Assembly (NCBI RefSeq): GCF_000346465.2
Contig: NC_034014.1
Location: 15,410,630-15,474,629 of the forward strand
Source of the DNA: Prunus persica
Lineage: Eukaryota; Streptophyta; Magnoliopsida; Rosales; Rosaceae
Direction: 5' to 3'
DNA length: 64,000 nt
How positions within the stretch are numbered: position 1 is the stretch's first letter; each line of letters starts with the position of its first letter. The notes beneath the pieces were generated by a model. The model was not told where the DNA came from, ran no database searches, and was given only the letters and a program-made list of their open reading frames with translations. A program made the translations under genes and the position numbers. Below, in pieces: positions 53,615 to 64,000 of the stretch.

Positions 53615-56273
53615 ATGGGAGTGACAAAGGAGCAAGTTGAGTCTTCACTGACCTCTAAGTTGAACCCTGCACATCTCGTAAGCTCTATTGTCTTTTTATC
53701 TTTCCTTGTTCTTATGTTTCATATAAATTTTTTCTTTTATTGAAAATAAATAAATATACGCCTCCTTTTTCCTTTGGATTACTTTTTAATTAGGTTAAGT
53801 TCAATTAGCACTTTTCCACTTACTGGGTTTACCTCAGATTCTTCAACTGTTCTTTGATTTGCCTTGGTAATGGATTGTTCTGGTAATCTAGGGTAATACA
53901 AACATAGAGATGGTTTAGTAATTTCTTTATTTTCTGTGGTGTGGTTTGGTTTTAGTCCTTTGCCTTAGTTTTGTGAAGGAGCTCATTATCAATTTATCAT
54001 AAGTAAGCTAAACTACATGTTCAGTGATTCTGTTGATAAGGAAAACATTTTTTTTTAATTTTAATTTTGGGGGAGGCAGTAAAATGAGGCAAAGGATACC
54101 AATAATAATTCCCTAACCTAAAACAAGCAATAAAGAGTGTCGACCCTGGACATTTCTTTGTGCTCTATTGAAACCTGCCTGAGGATTTGGTTAGTGTAAT
54201 ATTATGCGTATATTGTTTACTTTGGCTGGTATGTGATAAGATTTTGATCAATAGAAGCCCGTTGCAGCTGATATTTTTCTAGATCGGTTGTTGAAAAGTA
54301 ACTTAGTTGGACTTGTTTTGGATGTGTCCTCGGTAGGGCCGGACATGTGGATATGCTGTGAAAAGTAGTAAAGTAAGAAAGGGTTATTGAGGACTTTGAG
54401 ATCACTATGCTCTGAGTGGTTATATTGGAAATCATGGTGCTAGTAGGAGGGACGGTCTTCAAATGTTTAATTACACTTTACTTCTGCTGGGAGAGACGGC
54501 AATTTATGGCTAACTCTGAGTCTGCATCTTAGTTTGCCTTGTATTAGTTGAACCATGACATCTGAGAATCTGTCTAACAGCAGCCACTATAAGTTTAAAG
54601 TTCGATTAAAGGAAGATTAGGATCATCCATCAGGCATATGTAGACACTTGATTATGTTGTTGGCACCTAGGGAATTTCTGCAGTTGTTGGGTTATTCATG
54701 TAGGCCTATAGAATGAATCCAAATGTGGTCATGGAGGAAGAACTTGGTTAAAATAAAGAAAAAAGTTAGTGCATATCTGATATCAGGAGTTACGGTGTCA
54801 TTCTGTATATCTTTTTAGTAAGAGTAGAACTCAAAAGAATAAGCAATTTAACTCAGTGTTAAATATGAGAGCTGTTGTCTTGCTTTTGAGAGAATGTCAT
54901 TTAGTGTGATTTCTAATGAATTCTTTCCTCTCTAAGCATCTAATCCTTCTAGTGTTTGCGAGATTTAGGTGTTTGTTGTGAGTTAAGGCTGTGTTTGTTT
55001 ACCTGGAAAATCGTGGGAGCTAATTCCAGAAGACCCATTTTTTGGAGTGTGTGTTTGACTCAATTCTTTTTCGTCCCGAATCAATAAAACGAATTCTTTC
55101 GTCTCTTAAATATCAATTAAATGATCCACCTTAGTCCCCAATACACTTTAGTTCCTGCAGTGTAAAACCCAACAACTTTTCTATACCCCTGCCAAATCGT
55201 CCAAAGAATTGGAATCAAGGCCAAACTAAAGGGACAAGACGGAATTGAGGCCAAACTACAAGAGAAAAAAGTGTAATTTTTTCCAATTTTTGCATGAAAT
55301 AACCTTGCTGGTACTATTTATTGTTAATCATGAGGAAAAGCTAAACCAGTTCCTAAGTTCCTCTCAGGGATGCTTTGGTCAAATAATGTCGTCCTCCGAT
55401 TTTTTGAGTTATTTTTAAACATCTTTATTAGGCTACTTGTTTTTCTTATTCTTTTAGTTGTTACAATCAAATTACTCAATGCATATTGCCATCCTACTAC
55501 TTTTGGAAAACATTTTCCCATAGGCTGCGGTTAATTATCGTATTGATCCAGCCAAAAAAGAATATTGTGTTGAGGAAAACAAAAACTGATGCTTCCCCTT
55601 ATTAGTAGTCTGTATGAGAATCAACTGAGTTTGCAAATTGATTGGATGCTCTGATCAGTTAAGTTGTTGTGCATGGCGACTGGAATTGAGTTTGCAGGTC
55701 AGTCTTAAAAGTGAAATAAAGGGAAGTGACCGCAGAGAACATGCTGCATTGAGTGCTATAGAAACAGATGGCGGCCATTTATATGGCCATCTTTCTTACA
55801 ATCGCTTCCATATCCTTATAAAATATTACGTGGAAAGACTTTGATTTTGCATTGTTGATGATATTTCATTGGCAACCAATTATCATTTTCATATTCCATG
55901 CAATATGTTTGCTACTATGCCATTATTTCTGTACTAATTATTTTTGAACTTTTATATTTCAGGAAGTAATTGATACATCTGGAGGGTAAGTAACTTGTTG
56001 CAGTTTAGCTTGAATTTATGAACTTTCTGCAGGATAAGTTACTTTTTATTTGTTCAATTGAATTTATGTGGTTTCAGATGTGGTGCTAGCTTTACTATTG
56101 AGGTAGTATCGGAGAAGTTTGAAGGGAAGAGGTTGCTGGAGAGGCATCGGGTGGTAAACGCAGCTCTGGAAGAGGAGATGAAGCAGATTCATGCTCTCTC
56201 GATAAAGAAAGCTCTGACACCAGAGCAGTGGAAACAACAGCAGGAGTCTGAAAAACCTGAACCTGCTGCTTAA
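53615..56273 (+). CDS. BOLA2: BolA-like protein 2
   Basis: Three exons, 53615-53677, 55963-55985 and 56078-56273, join with GT-AG introns to a 93-residue protein. It starts MGVTKEQVESSLTSKLNP. The BolA fold follows (HLEVIDTSGGCGASFTIEVV, FEGKRLLERHRVVNAALEEE, IHALSIKKALTPEQW) with the conserved Cys in GGCG and His in RHR that coordinate an iron-sulfur cluster together with monothiol glutaredoxin. By family (Arabidopsis BolA2) it is cytosolic/nuclear and partners GRXS17 in iron and redox signalling. The short tail KPEPAA is normal. Exon 2 is only 23 bases. Intron 1 is 2.3 kb and may hold transposon remnants. No breaks seen. The start is the first ATG after a short leader and fits the family length. 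Confidence 0.95.
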
Positions 56274-57883
56274 ACATAATCTTTCAAAGTTCGGGTATTT
56301 GGTGTAGCTGATAAGCTCGAAAGTGTTTGGAATAGATTTTGAGTGGGAAACTGTATGAAATTTCTTTTCTTCCGACCTCCTACGTTACGGATTGAAAATA
56401 TGTTGCTAAAATAATGGTTACTGCTCTTGCTTTGTCACACAAAATCATGTTAATTATTTTACCCACTGTGTATACGAGATATTTCTGTATTTTGGATGAG
56501 TCGTGATATACTAAATATATATGAGTATAATATATAGGTGTTGCATATTGCACCTCTGCTCAGACTGATCTCTAGATGTTCGATGAAAAGTCTAAATGAA
56601 GTCAATTTGCTGATGTGCTGCGTTGCGTTGCTACCTTATTTTCATTTTCAGCATTTAAGTCAATGTCTTTGTTCTTTTACTTTCATTTATTTTAATATTA
56701 CTCTATTTACTTAAATTTACAATGTAAATAAGTATGTATTCTCCTATTTGGATTCAAATAAAAATATTAGGAAATCGAATTCCCACTAAATCAAAATATG
56801 AAAAATCGGTTTTAGTGCAAAATACAGTTTAGGCTAGAAATGATGGTTCATTAAGTCAACATATACTTTATACTAAAATCTCATCAAATCAAGTTTTCTT
56901 ATTTGATGTGTACGGAATAAAAACAACCAAAAATTATCTTGAGAAAATGATTATTCCAATTCATATTTGGCCAATATTTTTACATGAAATAATTTTTCAT
57001 GTATAATATGAATGCATGAAGAAACCTAAGGTCAATATAGGCAAAAAGCCTTAGATGTTCAATCCATAAAGAGTTTTACAAGAATAACCTAACTCTTACG
57101 TATTGAAGAAATATTTCCTTGAATAAGCTCCCCTTAAGATAGTACTCATAAGGGTCCGAAGTTTGAGAGCTAGAACCCAAAAAAAATGCAAATAAAGCCC
57201 AAAATCAAATGACGACGAACCTCAAAAATGATGTAAATGTCCTAAAATGAGGAGGATTGCGCTAATATATGACAGCTCTTATGTCGAATAGGACGAGATG
57301 CCTTAGGAGGCGAAGAGGATTGCGCTAATTTTTTGGTTTATTCTCACATTCTTAGAGATATTTCTAGTTTATTACAGTGTGTGTCTAATTTTTGAAGTTG
57401 AACATTCTTGACACGTACATAATCCTGACACAACAGGAACCCAACACAACATGACTCATTGCCAGCCCTACATAGTGACATTGTACGACTTTTGGGTCAC
57501 TATCCGACAATGACATAAGAGTTATTTCATGTCACTGTCGAACAGTGACTAGATTGGTTTGTCCAATTTTAAAGGGGCTGGACCCTTTTAACATTTTATC
57601 TTGTTTAAATAACTTGTTTATAATTTTATGTCAAATATATTAATGTACGTAATACTTTTCTTATAAATAGGGGGGCCCAAAAGCACTATTTTCGGTTAGT
57701 GCCTCCGCCATTGATGTACAATCATGGAGGGTCAAAGAACTCTAGAGTCCTACTCCAAAAATTCACTTTGAATCCTCGGAATCTCATAACCGAACTAACC
57801 ATTTAGTCAAATTTCTAGGTCACTAAGTCCTTTTACCGAAGGACAGAGTCACACACAGGACAAAGGTCGCTGTGCACTCCCCT
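56274..57883. other. BOLA2 3' region and intergenic DNA
   Basis: The BOLA2 3' UTR is expected in the first 200-300 bases; no canonical AATAAA is obvious close to the stop. The rest is AT-rich, with an unassigned stretch at 57360-57860 that includes GTGACATTGTACGACTTTTG and TATAAATAGGGGGG (about 57662). No gene recognised. Confidence 0.45.
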
Positions 57884-57902
57884 CCCCCCCCCCCCCCCCC
57901 CC
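57884..57902 (+). repeat. Poly(C) tract
   Basis: A run of about 19 C directly abutting the hAT-like terminus CAGGGACGGACCC. Such a run is rare in plant DNA and may have an unreliable length in the assembly. Confidence 0.8.
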
Positions 57903-58037
57903 AGGGACGGACCCAGGAATTTTGTGTCGTGGGGTCATAGTGTAAAAGTTCAATTTTTTTTTAAAGATTAAAATAACATTGAAAATAAAACTAGAGTACA
58001 TTCATTCATAATTCATGTAAAAAAACAACATTACAAA

Positions 58038-60417
58038 TTACAATTGGCCACGACAAGGTTTCATATTTTGAAAACGTAGCATTATAGCTTCATTTTCAAT
58101 ACAATCAAAAACATCCTTCTCAACATAAACAAGCAAGCTATCACTCAACCATTGATCTCCCATTTTGTTCCGAAGTGGACCTTTGATAATATTCATGACG
58201 GAGAATGCCCTCTCGACTGAAGCAGTAGCAACCGGTAAAACTAGAGCCAATGTAATAAGCAAATACACATAATTGAATGCTCGATGCATCCTTGTCTCCA
58301 CCATTTTTTTTGCAAGATCACCAATCCCGTGCAAGTCAGAGAAATCACTACTCGAACTCACATAATGAATATAAAGCTCAAGTTGATCATCAAGTGCCAA
58401 AAGATCCCCATCCGAAAAGTCTTGAGGATAAAATTGAGCAAGACGAAGTAACTTTTGTTTATCAAAAGCTACAAATGAATCATTTGGACTCAAACATGCC
58501 AAACAAATAAGCAACTCAGTATTTACCTCATTAAAACAATCATCTAACTCCGTAAGTTGCTCGTCAATGACATAAATAAAGAGCTCCACACGATAATGAT
58601 GACGATTTATCTTTATTGGAGCATTACGCCTTGACCTCCCTGGAAGTACGAAGGCCTCATCCATGGTAGGAACATCAATATGATGTTTGTCACAAAATGA
58701 AGACACCTCTTCAACCAATGCATCAAACCCATTATTCCTCATCCAATGTAGTTTTTCCTTGCATGATTTCACCAAAGCCATTGCATTCACAATTTCTTGA
58801 TCTTTCTTTTGCAATGCTTGTGACACATCATTTGTGAGTCCCAATATAGCCTTCATTAGGAATAGGTGAAACACAAACTGAAAAGTAAGCATTTCCCTTT
58901 GAATCTTATTTGCTTCACCGGCACTATCATTGGGATTATCATCAATAATCATTTGAAGCACATGAATCACAGATCATTTGAAGCACATAAATCACAGATG
59001 AAAACATAGAAATGATGCTAATAATGGTACCGTAGTGTGAGCTCCATCGTGTGTCACCGGCACGTATGAGACTTGTTTCTTGATGCAAACCTCGCCCCGT
59101 TATAAGACAATCATTTTCAAAAGCTATCACAAGTTCTTCTTGGAGTTGTGCTCTAAGTGCATCACGCCGCTTACACGATGCTCCAACATGGTTAACCAAA
59201 CTATTAGTGGTTGTAAAGAAAGAGGCAATATCAATATTCTTCTTTGCTACGGCAACAAGTGCTAGTTGAAGTTGATGAGCAAAGCAATGAACATAGTAGG
59301 CACAAGGTTGTTCTCTCAAAATCTTTGTTTTAAGGCCATTCAACTCACCTCTCATATTGCTAGCTCCATCATAACCTTGTCCTCGTAACTTGGAAAAGCT
59401 CAAACCATTGGAAGAAAAGAATATGTCAATGGCATCCTTTAGTGTACTTGAAGTGGTGTCAGTAACATGTTGAACCCCCATAAACCTCTCAATTACATGC
59501 CCTTTGTCATCCACATAACGCAACACCATAGCCATTTGCTCTTTCACAGAAATATCACGTGCTTCATCCACCAATATAGAAAAGAATCTATCTTTTAAAC
59601 CACTCATGATGACATCAAGTGTTTCCCCGGCACATGCATTCACAATATCTTTTTGAATCTTTGGAGCTACTAACTTGAGATTCCCCGGAGCATTTTCCAA
59701 CACAACTTCTTTAACTTTCTCATCATTGTCTGCAAGGAATTGCAATAACTCCAAGTAATTTCCCCTATTGCTTGAAGTGGCACTTTCATCATTTCCACGA
59801 AAAGAAAGACCTTGTCTCAATAGAAACTTAGTGCACTTGATTGATGCAATTAAGCATCTTCGATATGCCATATGAGCTTGTTCAGAGTGTTTGCTCACAG
59901 CCGTTTCAATATGTGTATTTTGATTCATCAAATTTGTAGCGGCTTCTCTACCTTTATTATGAACACTACCAACCGGTCCAACATGCACCTTCATTCTTTC
60001 CCTCCCTTTCTTCCAATTCTTAAACCCTGCTCCAGTGAAGGCTTCACTACCCACTTGTTCAAAATTGGATTTAAAGAGATAGCAATAAAGACAAAATGCA
60101 ACATCTTTAGATACACTATACTCCAACCAATCAAATTCATCAAACCATTGGGGAATGAAGCGTCGATTAAGTCCTGAGATATTACTTTGTGGGAAATAAT
60201 GACCTCTAGGTTGACAAGGTCTTTTTTGTAGATATGCTCTTCGAACCTCATCTCTAATATTAGCATCATACTCAATCATACGAATTCTTAGTCCCGGGTC
60301 TGCCTGAAGATTAGCCAAAACCTCATCTAACTCACTTTGTCTTGAACTTGAAGTTCTTGAACTTCCCACACTATCCGAACTACCCAATGATGACTTTCTC
60401 TTAAAAAATCTTTCCAT
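58038..60417 (-). pseudogene. hAT-family transposase (TTF zinc finger, DUF4371, dimerisation)
   Basis: Two overlapping frames (60417-58942 and 58970-58038) make up one gene of roughly 780 residues. It starts MERFFKRKSSLG with a Ser-rich N-terminus. A TTF-type zinc-finger region follows (QWFDEFDWLEYSVSKDVAF, CLYCYLF). The DUF4371/RNase H-like catalytic core has SILVDEARDISVKEQM, GYDGASNMRGELNG and YVHCFAHQLQLALVAVAKKN. The C-terminal hAT dimerisation domain has PVATASVERAFSVMNIIK and LRNKMGDQWLSDSLLVYVEK. The only clear break is a 25-base tandem duplication at 58948-58997, which shifts the frame at VIYVLQMI. Start at 60417 is preferred over the upstream in-frame ATG because the family protein begins near MERFF. 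Confidence 0.85.
58948..58997 (-). repeat. 25-bp tandem duplication in hAT transposase
   Basis: ATCATTTGAAGCACAT(G/A)A followed by ATCACAG occurs twice head to tail at 58948-58972 and 58973-58997. 25 is not divisible by three, so it causes the frameshift. Confidence 0.92.
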
Positions 60418-60466
60418 AATTCTACATAAATTAATCAAAATAATAACTAAAATCAATTCAAGAGAA

Positions 60467-60722
60467 CACCAAATTTATACCAATTAACCACAAAAAAATC
60501 ATAAATGAAACATCCAATAAATCTAAACAACACCAAATTTATACCAATTAACCACAAAAAAATCATAAATGAAACATCCAATAAATCTAAACAACACCAA
60601 ATTTATACCAATTAACCACAACAAATTCATAAATGAAACATCCAATAAATCTAAACAACACCAAATTTATATAAATTAACCACAAAAAATTCATAAATGA
60701 AACATCCAATAAATCTAAACAA
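60467..60722 (+). repeat. 64-bp tandem repeat, four units
   Basis: CACCAAATTTATAC starts at 60467, 60531, 60595 and 60659, exactly 64 bases apart. Units contain CAATTAACCACAA and GAAACATCCAATAAATC. It lies upstream of the transposase start, probably in its first intron or leader. Confidence 0.95.
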
Positions 60723-61018
60723 TATAATACAATCATAAATTCAATTTCAATTTAAGTAATTTAGGTTTAGAGTTAGAATTTACCTTGAATTGTGAGGTGG
60801 TGGAAGTGGAGGTAAGCTTTTGGAAGTGGCGGAGCTGCTGGCAGCGGCGACAATGGAGGATTTGGGGCTTCAAGGCTTGGTGGGGAAGAGGGTTAAAGGT
60901 TTGTGGGGGGTGGAGATTGGGGATTTAGGTTTTAGGGTTTAGAAAATAGGTGTTTTGGAATGAAAATTCGGGAGGAAGAAGAAGGGAAACTGATCTGTGT
61001 TTTTTTTTTATAACACCT

Positions 61019-61235
61019 GGACCAAAACGACGTCGTTTTGGCCAGGTCTTTTAAAAAAAATTCGCTGGTCCAAAACGACGCCGTTTTGGCCAGCGAGTTT
61101 TAAAAAAAAATTCTTGCGTCTGGTCCAAAACGACGCCGTTTTGGCCAGCGCGTTTTTGTCCAAAACGACACCGTTTTGGCCAGTCTGTTTTTTTAAAAAA
61201 AATAGAAGCTGGGCCAAAACGACGCTGTTTTGGCC
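61019..61235. repeat. Five CCAAAACGACGYCGTTTTGG palindromes
   Basis: Near-perfect 20-base palindromes lie at about 61022, 61070, 61125, 61160 and 61214, each followed by CCAG and separated by A-rich spacers. They sit in the 5' region of the hAT element. They could be protein-binding sites or form hairpins; open frames across them are accidental. Confidence 0.92.
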
Positions 61236-61283
61236 AGCTTCTTTCAAACAGAACAGAGCCCTGTTCATCTTCTTCTTCCTCTT

Positions 61284-61450
61284 GTCTGCAAATCCCCTCT
61301 CTCATGGGGTCATACCCCATTTCAAAGCCACCTTCTACCTTGCTTCCATGGAGTCCATGGGGTCGTTTGACCCCATTGCCCCCCGGGGGGGCCGTTTTCC
61401 CCCCCCCCCCCAAAATTCTCATGGCTCCATGAGAGAGGGGATTTGCAGAC
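61284..61450. repeat. Perfect 24-bp inverted repeat with poly(C) loop
   Basis: Bases 61284-61307 (GTCTGCAAATCCCC onward) are the exact reverse complement of 61427-61450. The roughly 120-base loop contains GGGGTCGTTTGACCCC and a G7/C14 homopolymer patch at about 61385-61412. Confidence 0.92.
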
Positions 61451-61561
61451 CAAAAAAAAAAATCTCATGGCTCTATTGAAGTTTTTATATAAAACTGAAT
61501 GTTATTTCATTTATTTTTTAACTATTGGCCCCCTCAATATTTGGATTCTAGCTTTGTCACT

Positions 61562-62753
61562 CTCTTTACCATTCTAATTCTGGGAGGGGCATAATCACTT
61601 ATGGATATGCTTTTTCATATAATCATTTTAAGAGATTTTATGAGAAAACTTCTCTATAAAAAATGATTATTGACTTATCTAAAATCATTCTCAAACAAGT
61701 GTATATATTTATATTTTCTGATTTAAGCTGCTTTTCATATATTTACTTTTTCTTCACTTGTTATGTCGGCCATGCCGGAGATATCTGCTTTTCCTCTTGG
61801 ACTATTCCAAGTTCCAACATGCACGTGACACCAAACTGATTGCATTATTGTTGGACAAGTGGTTTCTTTGTAAAACCAGAAACTTCTAATAAAAGCATGG
61901 CAGGAGATTGGCTGCACCACCACGAAACCAATAGTTGGTAGGGAAGCAATCAGCCAAGGGATTTGGTAAAAAGCAAGAAAGCAGATATAACGCACTAATT
62001 CTGTTTTTTGATTAGCTAACCTATTTGGCACCAGAAATATATAGTATAATCTTCTAACGCACATTCAAAAAACTTTTAAGAATTTAGGTCATCCACTAAA
62101 AATTGGTCACATCGAGGAATGCTCGTGTATCATGAACATGGAGATGATTCAAACACGAGAAGATAAGGTCCAGTATACTTTTTGTGGAATATATCTAAGG
62201 CATTCAATGAGTGAGAAATATGTACACACACCAACTCTTGTTCTAACCTGCTTACGCTGAATCAACCCTAATTATTTCATGAGTTTTACATTATGTGCAA
62301 AATTTGGTGTCTAGTATTACAGTCGAGTAATAGACCATGATGCAACATCAAAATTACGCATCCGTCGGAACAACACCCGTCTATCTTGTTAAGAAAAACA
62401 GTTTCACCAAAAAAAGAATTGTAATGGAACTACCAAGGTAAAGACGTCTTTTTCTTTTCTCTACTAGAAGATAAATCTCGGGTTGTTCTATATTGTCCTT
62501 TACATATCGGTGTCTTGCCTAATTCTATCAACAACTAATTCTAAGAAAAAAAGAATTAATATATTATGTGCATATTTCTTGTGCTTTGGAAATTGTAACA
62601 GAAACTCAAGTATAGATTCAATCAGTAGGTCGATCACTTTCACAGCAACTCATCATGAATCGCATTTTGACTCGATCTTAAGTTGCACCAACAAGTTTTA
62701 GAGCACAACTTAAAAAGCAACAATATCGTACCATAGAACTAAAATGTACAGGA
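61562..62753. other. Intergenic, no gene seen
   Basis: About 1.2 kb of AT-rich sequence with only short accidental open frames. I see no recognisable domain, repeat array or RNA gene. Confidence 0.5.
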
Positions 62754-63185
62754 TCACTTTTGTGTTGGTCTATTATTTACTGAAAGTATTAGTCCAAATC
62801 CCAAAAGATATCTAGAGGTTGCTATGGTCGGAGAAGACGGTGGAGGATTGGTGAGCATGTTAACAACTGCCCTCATCGTAGGTCTTGCGCAGCTATCGTT
62901 CTTGACGCACATCATTGCTATGTTGAACAAGTGTAGGGCACCTGCCAATGGGTACCCGCTGAGCTTGGGATCAACCAGTGCCAATAGTACTGCAGATGAT
63001 GCAGCGGAAGGCTTATAAGGGATTTCTGATGTGGTCTTCCTCACTTAATTTACTATGTTCACGTCCTCTTCTTCCAAGTTCATCACTGGTTTCCTCCCAG
63101 TTATTAGCTCCAGCAACACCACGCCGAAACTGTACACGTCGATTTTCTCATCCACTTTCAGCATATAACCGTACTCTATTTGCAC
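62754..63185 (-). pseudogene. CLAVATA1-like receptor kinase, C-terminal kinase remnant
   Basis: On the minus strand the sequence reads [20 protein letters not shown] then [11 protein letters not shown] (kinase subdomains VIII-IX). After an in-frame TAA it continues VRKTTSEI, LVDPKLSGYPLAGALHLFNI, AMMCVKNDSCARPTMRAVV and MLTNPP. These match the tail of CLV1-type LRR receptor kinases (YTLKVDEKSDVYSFG, VDPRLTGYPL, CVEEEAAARPTMREVV). The TAA stands where the family has Trp (IVRW to IVN-stop). Everything upstream is missing: LRRs, membrane segment and the ATP-binding lobe. The join to upstream DNA is an A/T homopolymer at 63193-63210. By family the intact protein perceives CLE peptides in meristems. 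Here it is a dead 5'-truncated fragment. Confidence 0.8.
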
Positions 63186-63369
63186 CATCACCAAAAAAAA
63201 AAAAAAAAAGAAAAAAGGGAAAAATAGAAAAGTACACACTTGTGTCACAAGAAAACTGATTAAATTCAACCCAGCGCATGTGATCACGGGATTAGTCCGT
63301 GCAAACGTATATATGAATCCAAGGGCTGCTATTAAAGGCGAATTAACCTTAGCTAGCCAATACTTTTTT
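63186..63369. other. Short spacer with poly(A) tract
   Basis: Contains a run of about 18 A near 63193-63210, directly upstream (minus sense) of the kinase fragment. No gene. Confidence 0.6.
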
Positions 63370-63922
63370 TTTTCTTTTAACATTTTATATGTATTAAAAT
63401 TCGTTTAAAAAAAATTACATAAATAAACAAATTTGGAAAGTGCATCAATTTTTTCAAAAATCGTTGGCCTTTTCTTTTGTTTAAAACAACCTAAAATATG
63501 TCTATAAATACTTCCAAATTTCTTCAAAAAATTTCATACTCATTTCATTCCACATTTAATACAAATTTTATCACATTCTCTATTTATTCACAACTTTTCA
63601 CTCTTTTTTTTTTTGTCAAATATTTTCCACACTCTTATCAGAAATCTTGTTAAATGTTTATCAACGTACATGTGTCATATCTGGGGTATTGTCTCCAAAT
63701 AGTAATTTAATTAATTTAAAAAAGACATAGTAGTGGAATGTATGAATATTGTACCATAGTTTTTTTCAAAATAATAAAATATGAAGGGCCCTAAAATATA
63801 GCCATGCATGGCACGAGATGGAAAAATTTGGCCATACACTATGTTTTGAAAAATATATTTTAGAAAGCTAAATTGTAGTCCGGGCCAGGACTACATTTAG
63901 CCCTGTGACCGGAGATGGCCTT
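63370..63922. mobile_element. MITE copy related to 34099-34845
   Basis: The part 63720-63922 closely matches 34650-34845: GTGGAAT.TATGA, GTACCATAGTTTTT, AATATGAAGGGC.CTAAAATA, TAGCCATGCATGG, GACTACATTTAGCCCT and the terminus GGAGATGGCCTT. The left boundary is not clear. Confidence 0.65.
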
Positions 63923-64000
63923 ACCATCCTAAATTAGTAGACTACTCGTGGATTTGCTCTCCATATGTTTACTTTGTCTGTTCACTTGTACAGTGTTGGG
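63923..64000. other. Window end, nothing recognised
   Basis: 78 bases without recognisable features. Confidence 0.5.

Larger units (their letters stand above)
57902..61561 (-). mobile_element. hAT-type element with TTF/DUF4371 transposase
   Basis: The left terminus CAGGGACGGACCCAGGAATT is typical of this hAT group. The right end (about 61523-61561) is a degenerate inverted partner: its reverse complement has GACAAAGCTAGAATCC and TTGAGGGGGCC. The element holds one minus-strand transposase gene and a repeat-rich 5' region (60467-61450). No 8-bp target duplication is readable because the left flank is poly(C). The right boundary is approximate. Confidence 0.7.

Noticed and set aside
60997..61479. 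160-residue frame rich in TKTTPFWPASF-like repeats
   Set aside because: It is the translation of the CCAAAACGACG palindromes and spacers; it appears on both strands and in several frames.

Overview
The window is plant nuclear DNA, almost certainly from a woody eudicot. Rosaceae is only a guess. It contains spliced genes with GT-AG introns, a BolA2 gene, a GT-2 type trihelix factor gene, and AT-rich intergenic DNA packed with nested transposons. Only two host genes look intact: the trihelix transcription factor gene (14864-16742, minus) and BOLA2 (53615-56273, plus). Three other host-derived sequences are broken remnants: an EG45/plant natriuretic peptide-like gene (33823-36007, minus), a CLAVATA1-like receptor kinase tail (62754-63185, minus), and a cyclin-T fragment carried inside a transposon (43160-43506, minus).

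Layout. 1-3548: an old LTR-like repeat, internal remnants and a foldback MITE. 3558-13265: Mutator-like element E1, with a plus-strand mudrA-type transposase gene facing a minus-strand Ulp1 (C48) protease-like gene, and a 100-N gap in its right array. 13275-14860: a second copy of the LTR-like repeat. 14864-16742: trihelix gene. 18061-33378: a 5'-truncated L1-type LINE (minus), split by an 11.4-kb Ty3/Gypsy Tat-lineage element (19223-30655). 33380-36400: the broken EG45-like gene and several MITEs and SINE-like pieces. 36738-40989: a decayed Ty1/Copia element. 41067-44888: Mutator-like element E3, inverted, carrying the cyclin-T fragment. 45207-52222: Mutator-like element E2, a close but internally deleted relative of E1. 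53615-56273: BOLA2. 57902-61561: a hAT-type element with a frameshifted transposase. 62754-63185: receptor kinase fragment. The end of the window is MITE-like.

The most notable system is the E1/E2/E3 family. All three share terminal sequence and each is flanked by its own perfect 9-bp target duplication. E1 has the two-gene convergent plan of maize MuDR, but with a Ulp1-like protease gene where mudrB would be. The elements are studded with a short palindrome (GAAACTGCANTGCAGTTTC) and with 160-215-bp modules built around it. These modules occur in subterminal arrays, between the genes and inside the transposase intron. E1 and E2 carry different inactivating lesions. E3 has lost the transposase and acquired a host cyclin-T segment with its intron. 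All family assignments come from reading motifs by eye; no database search was run.
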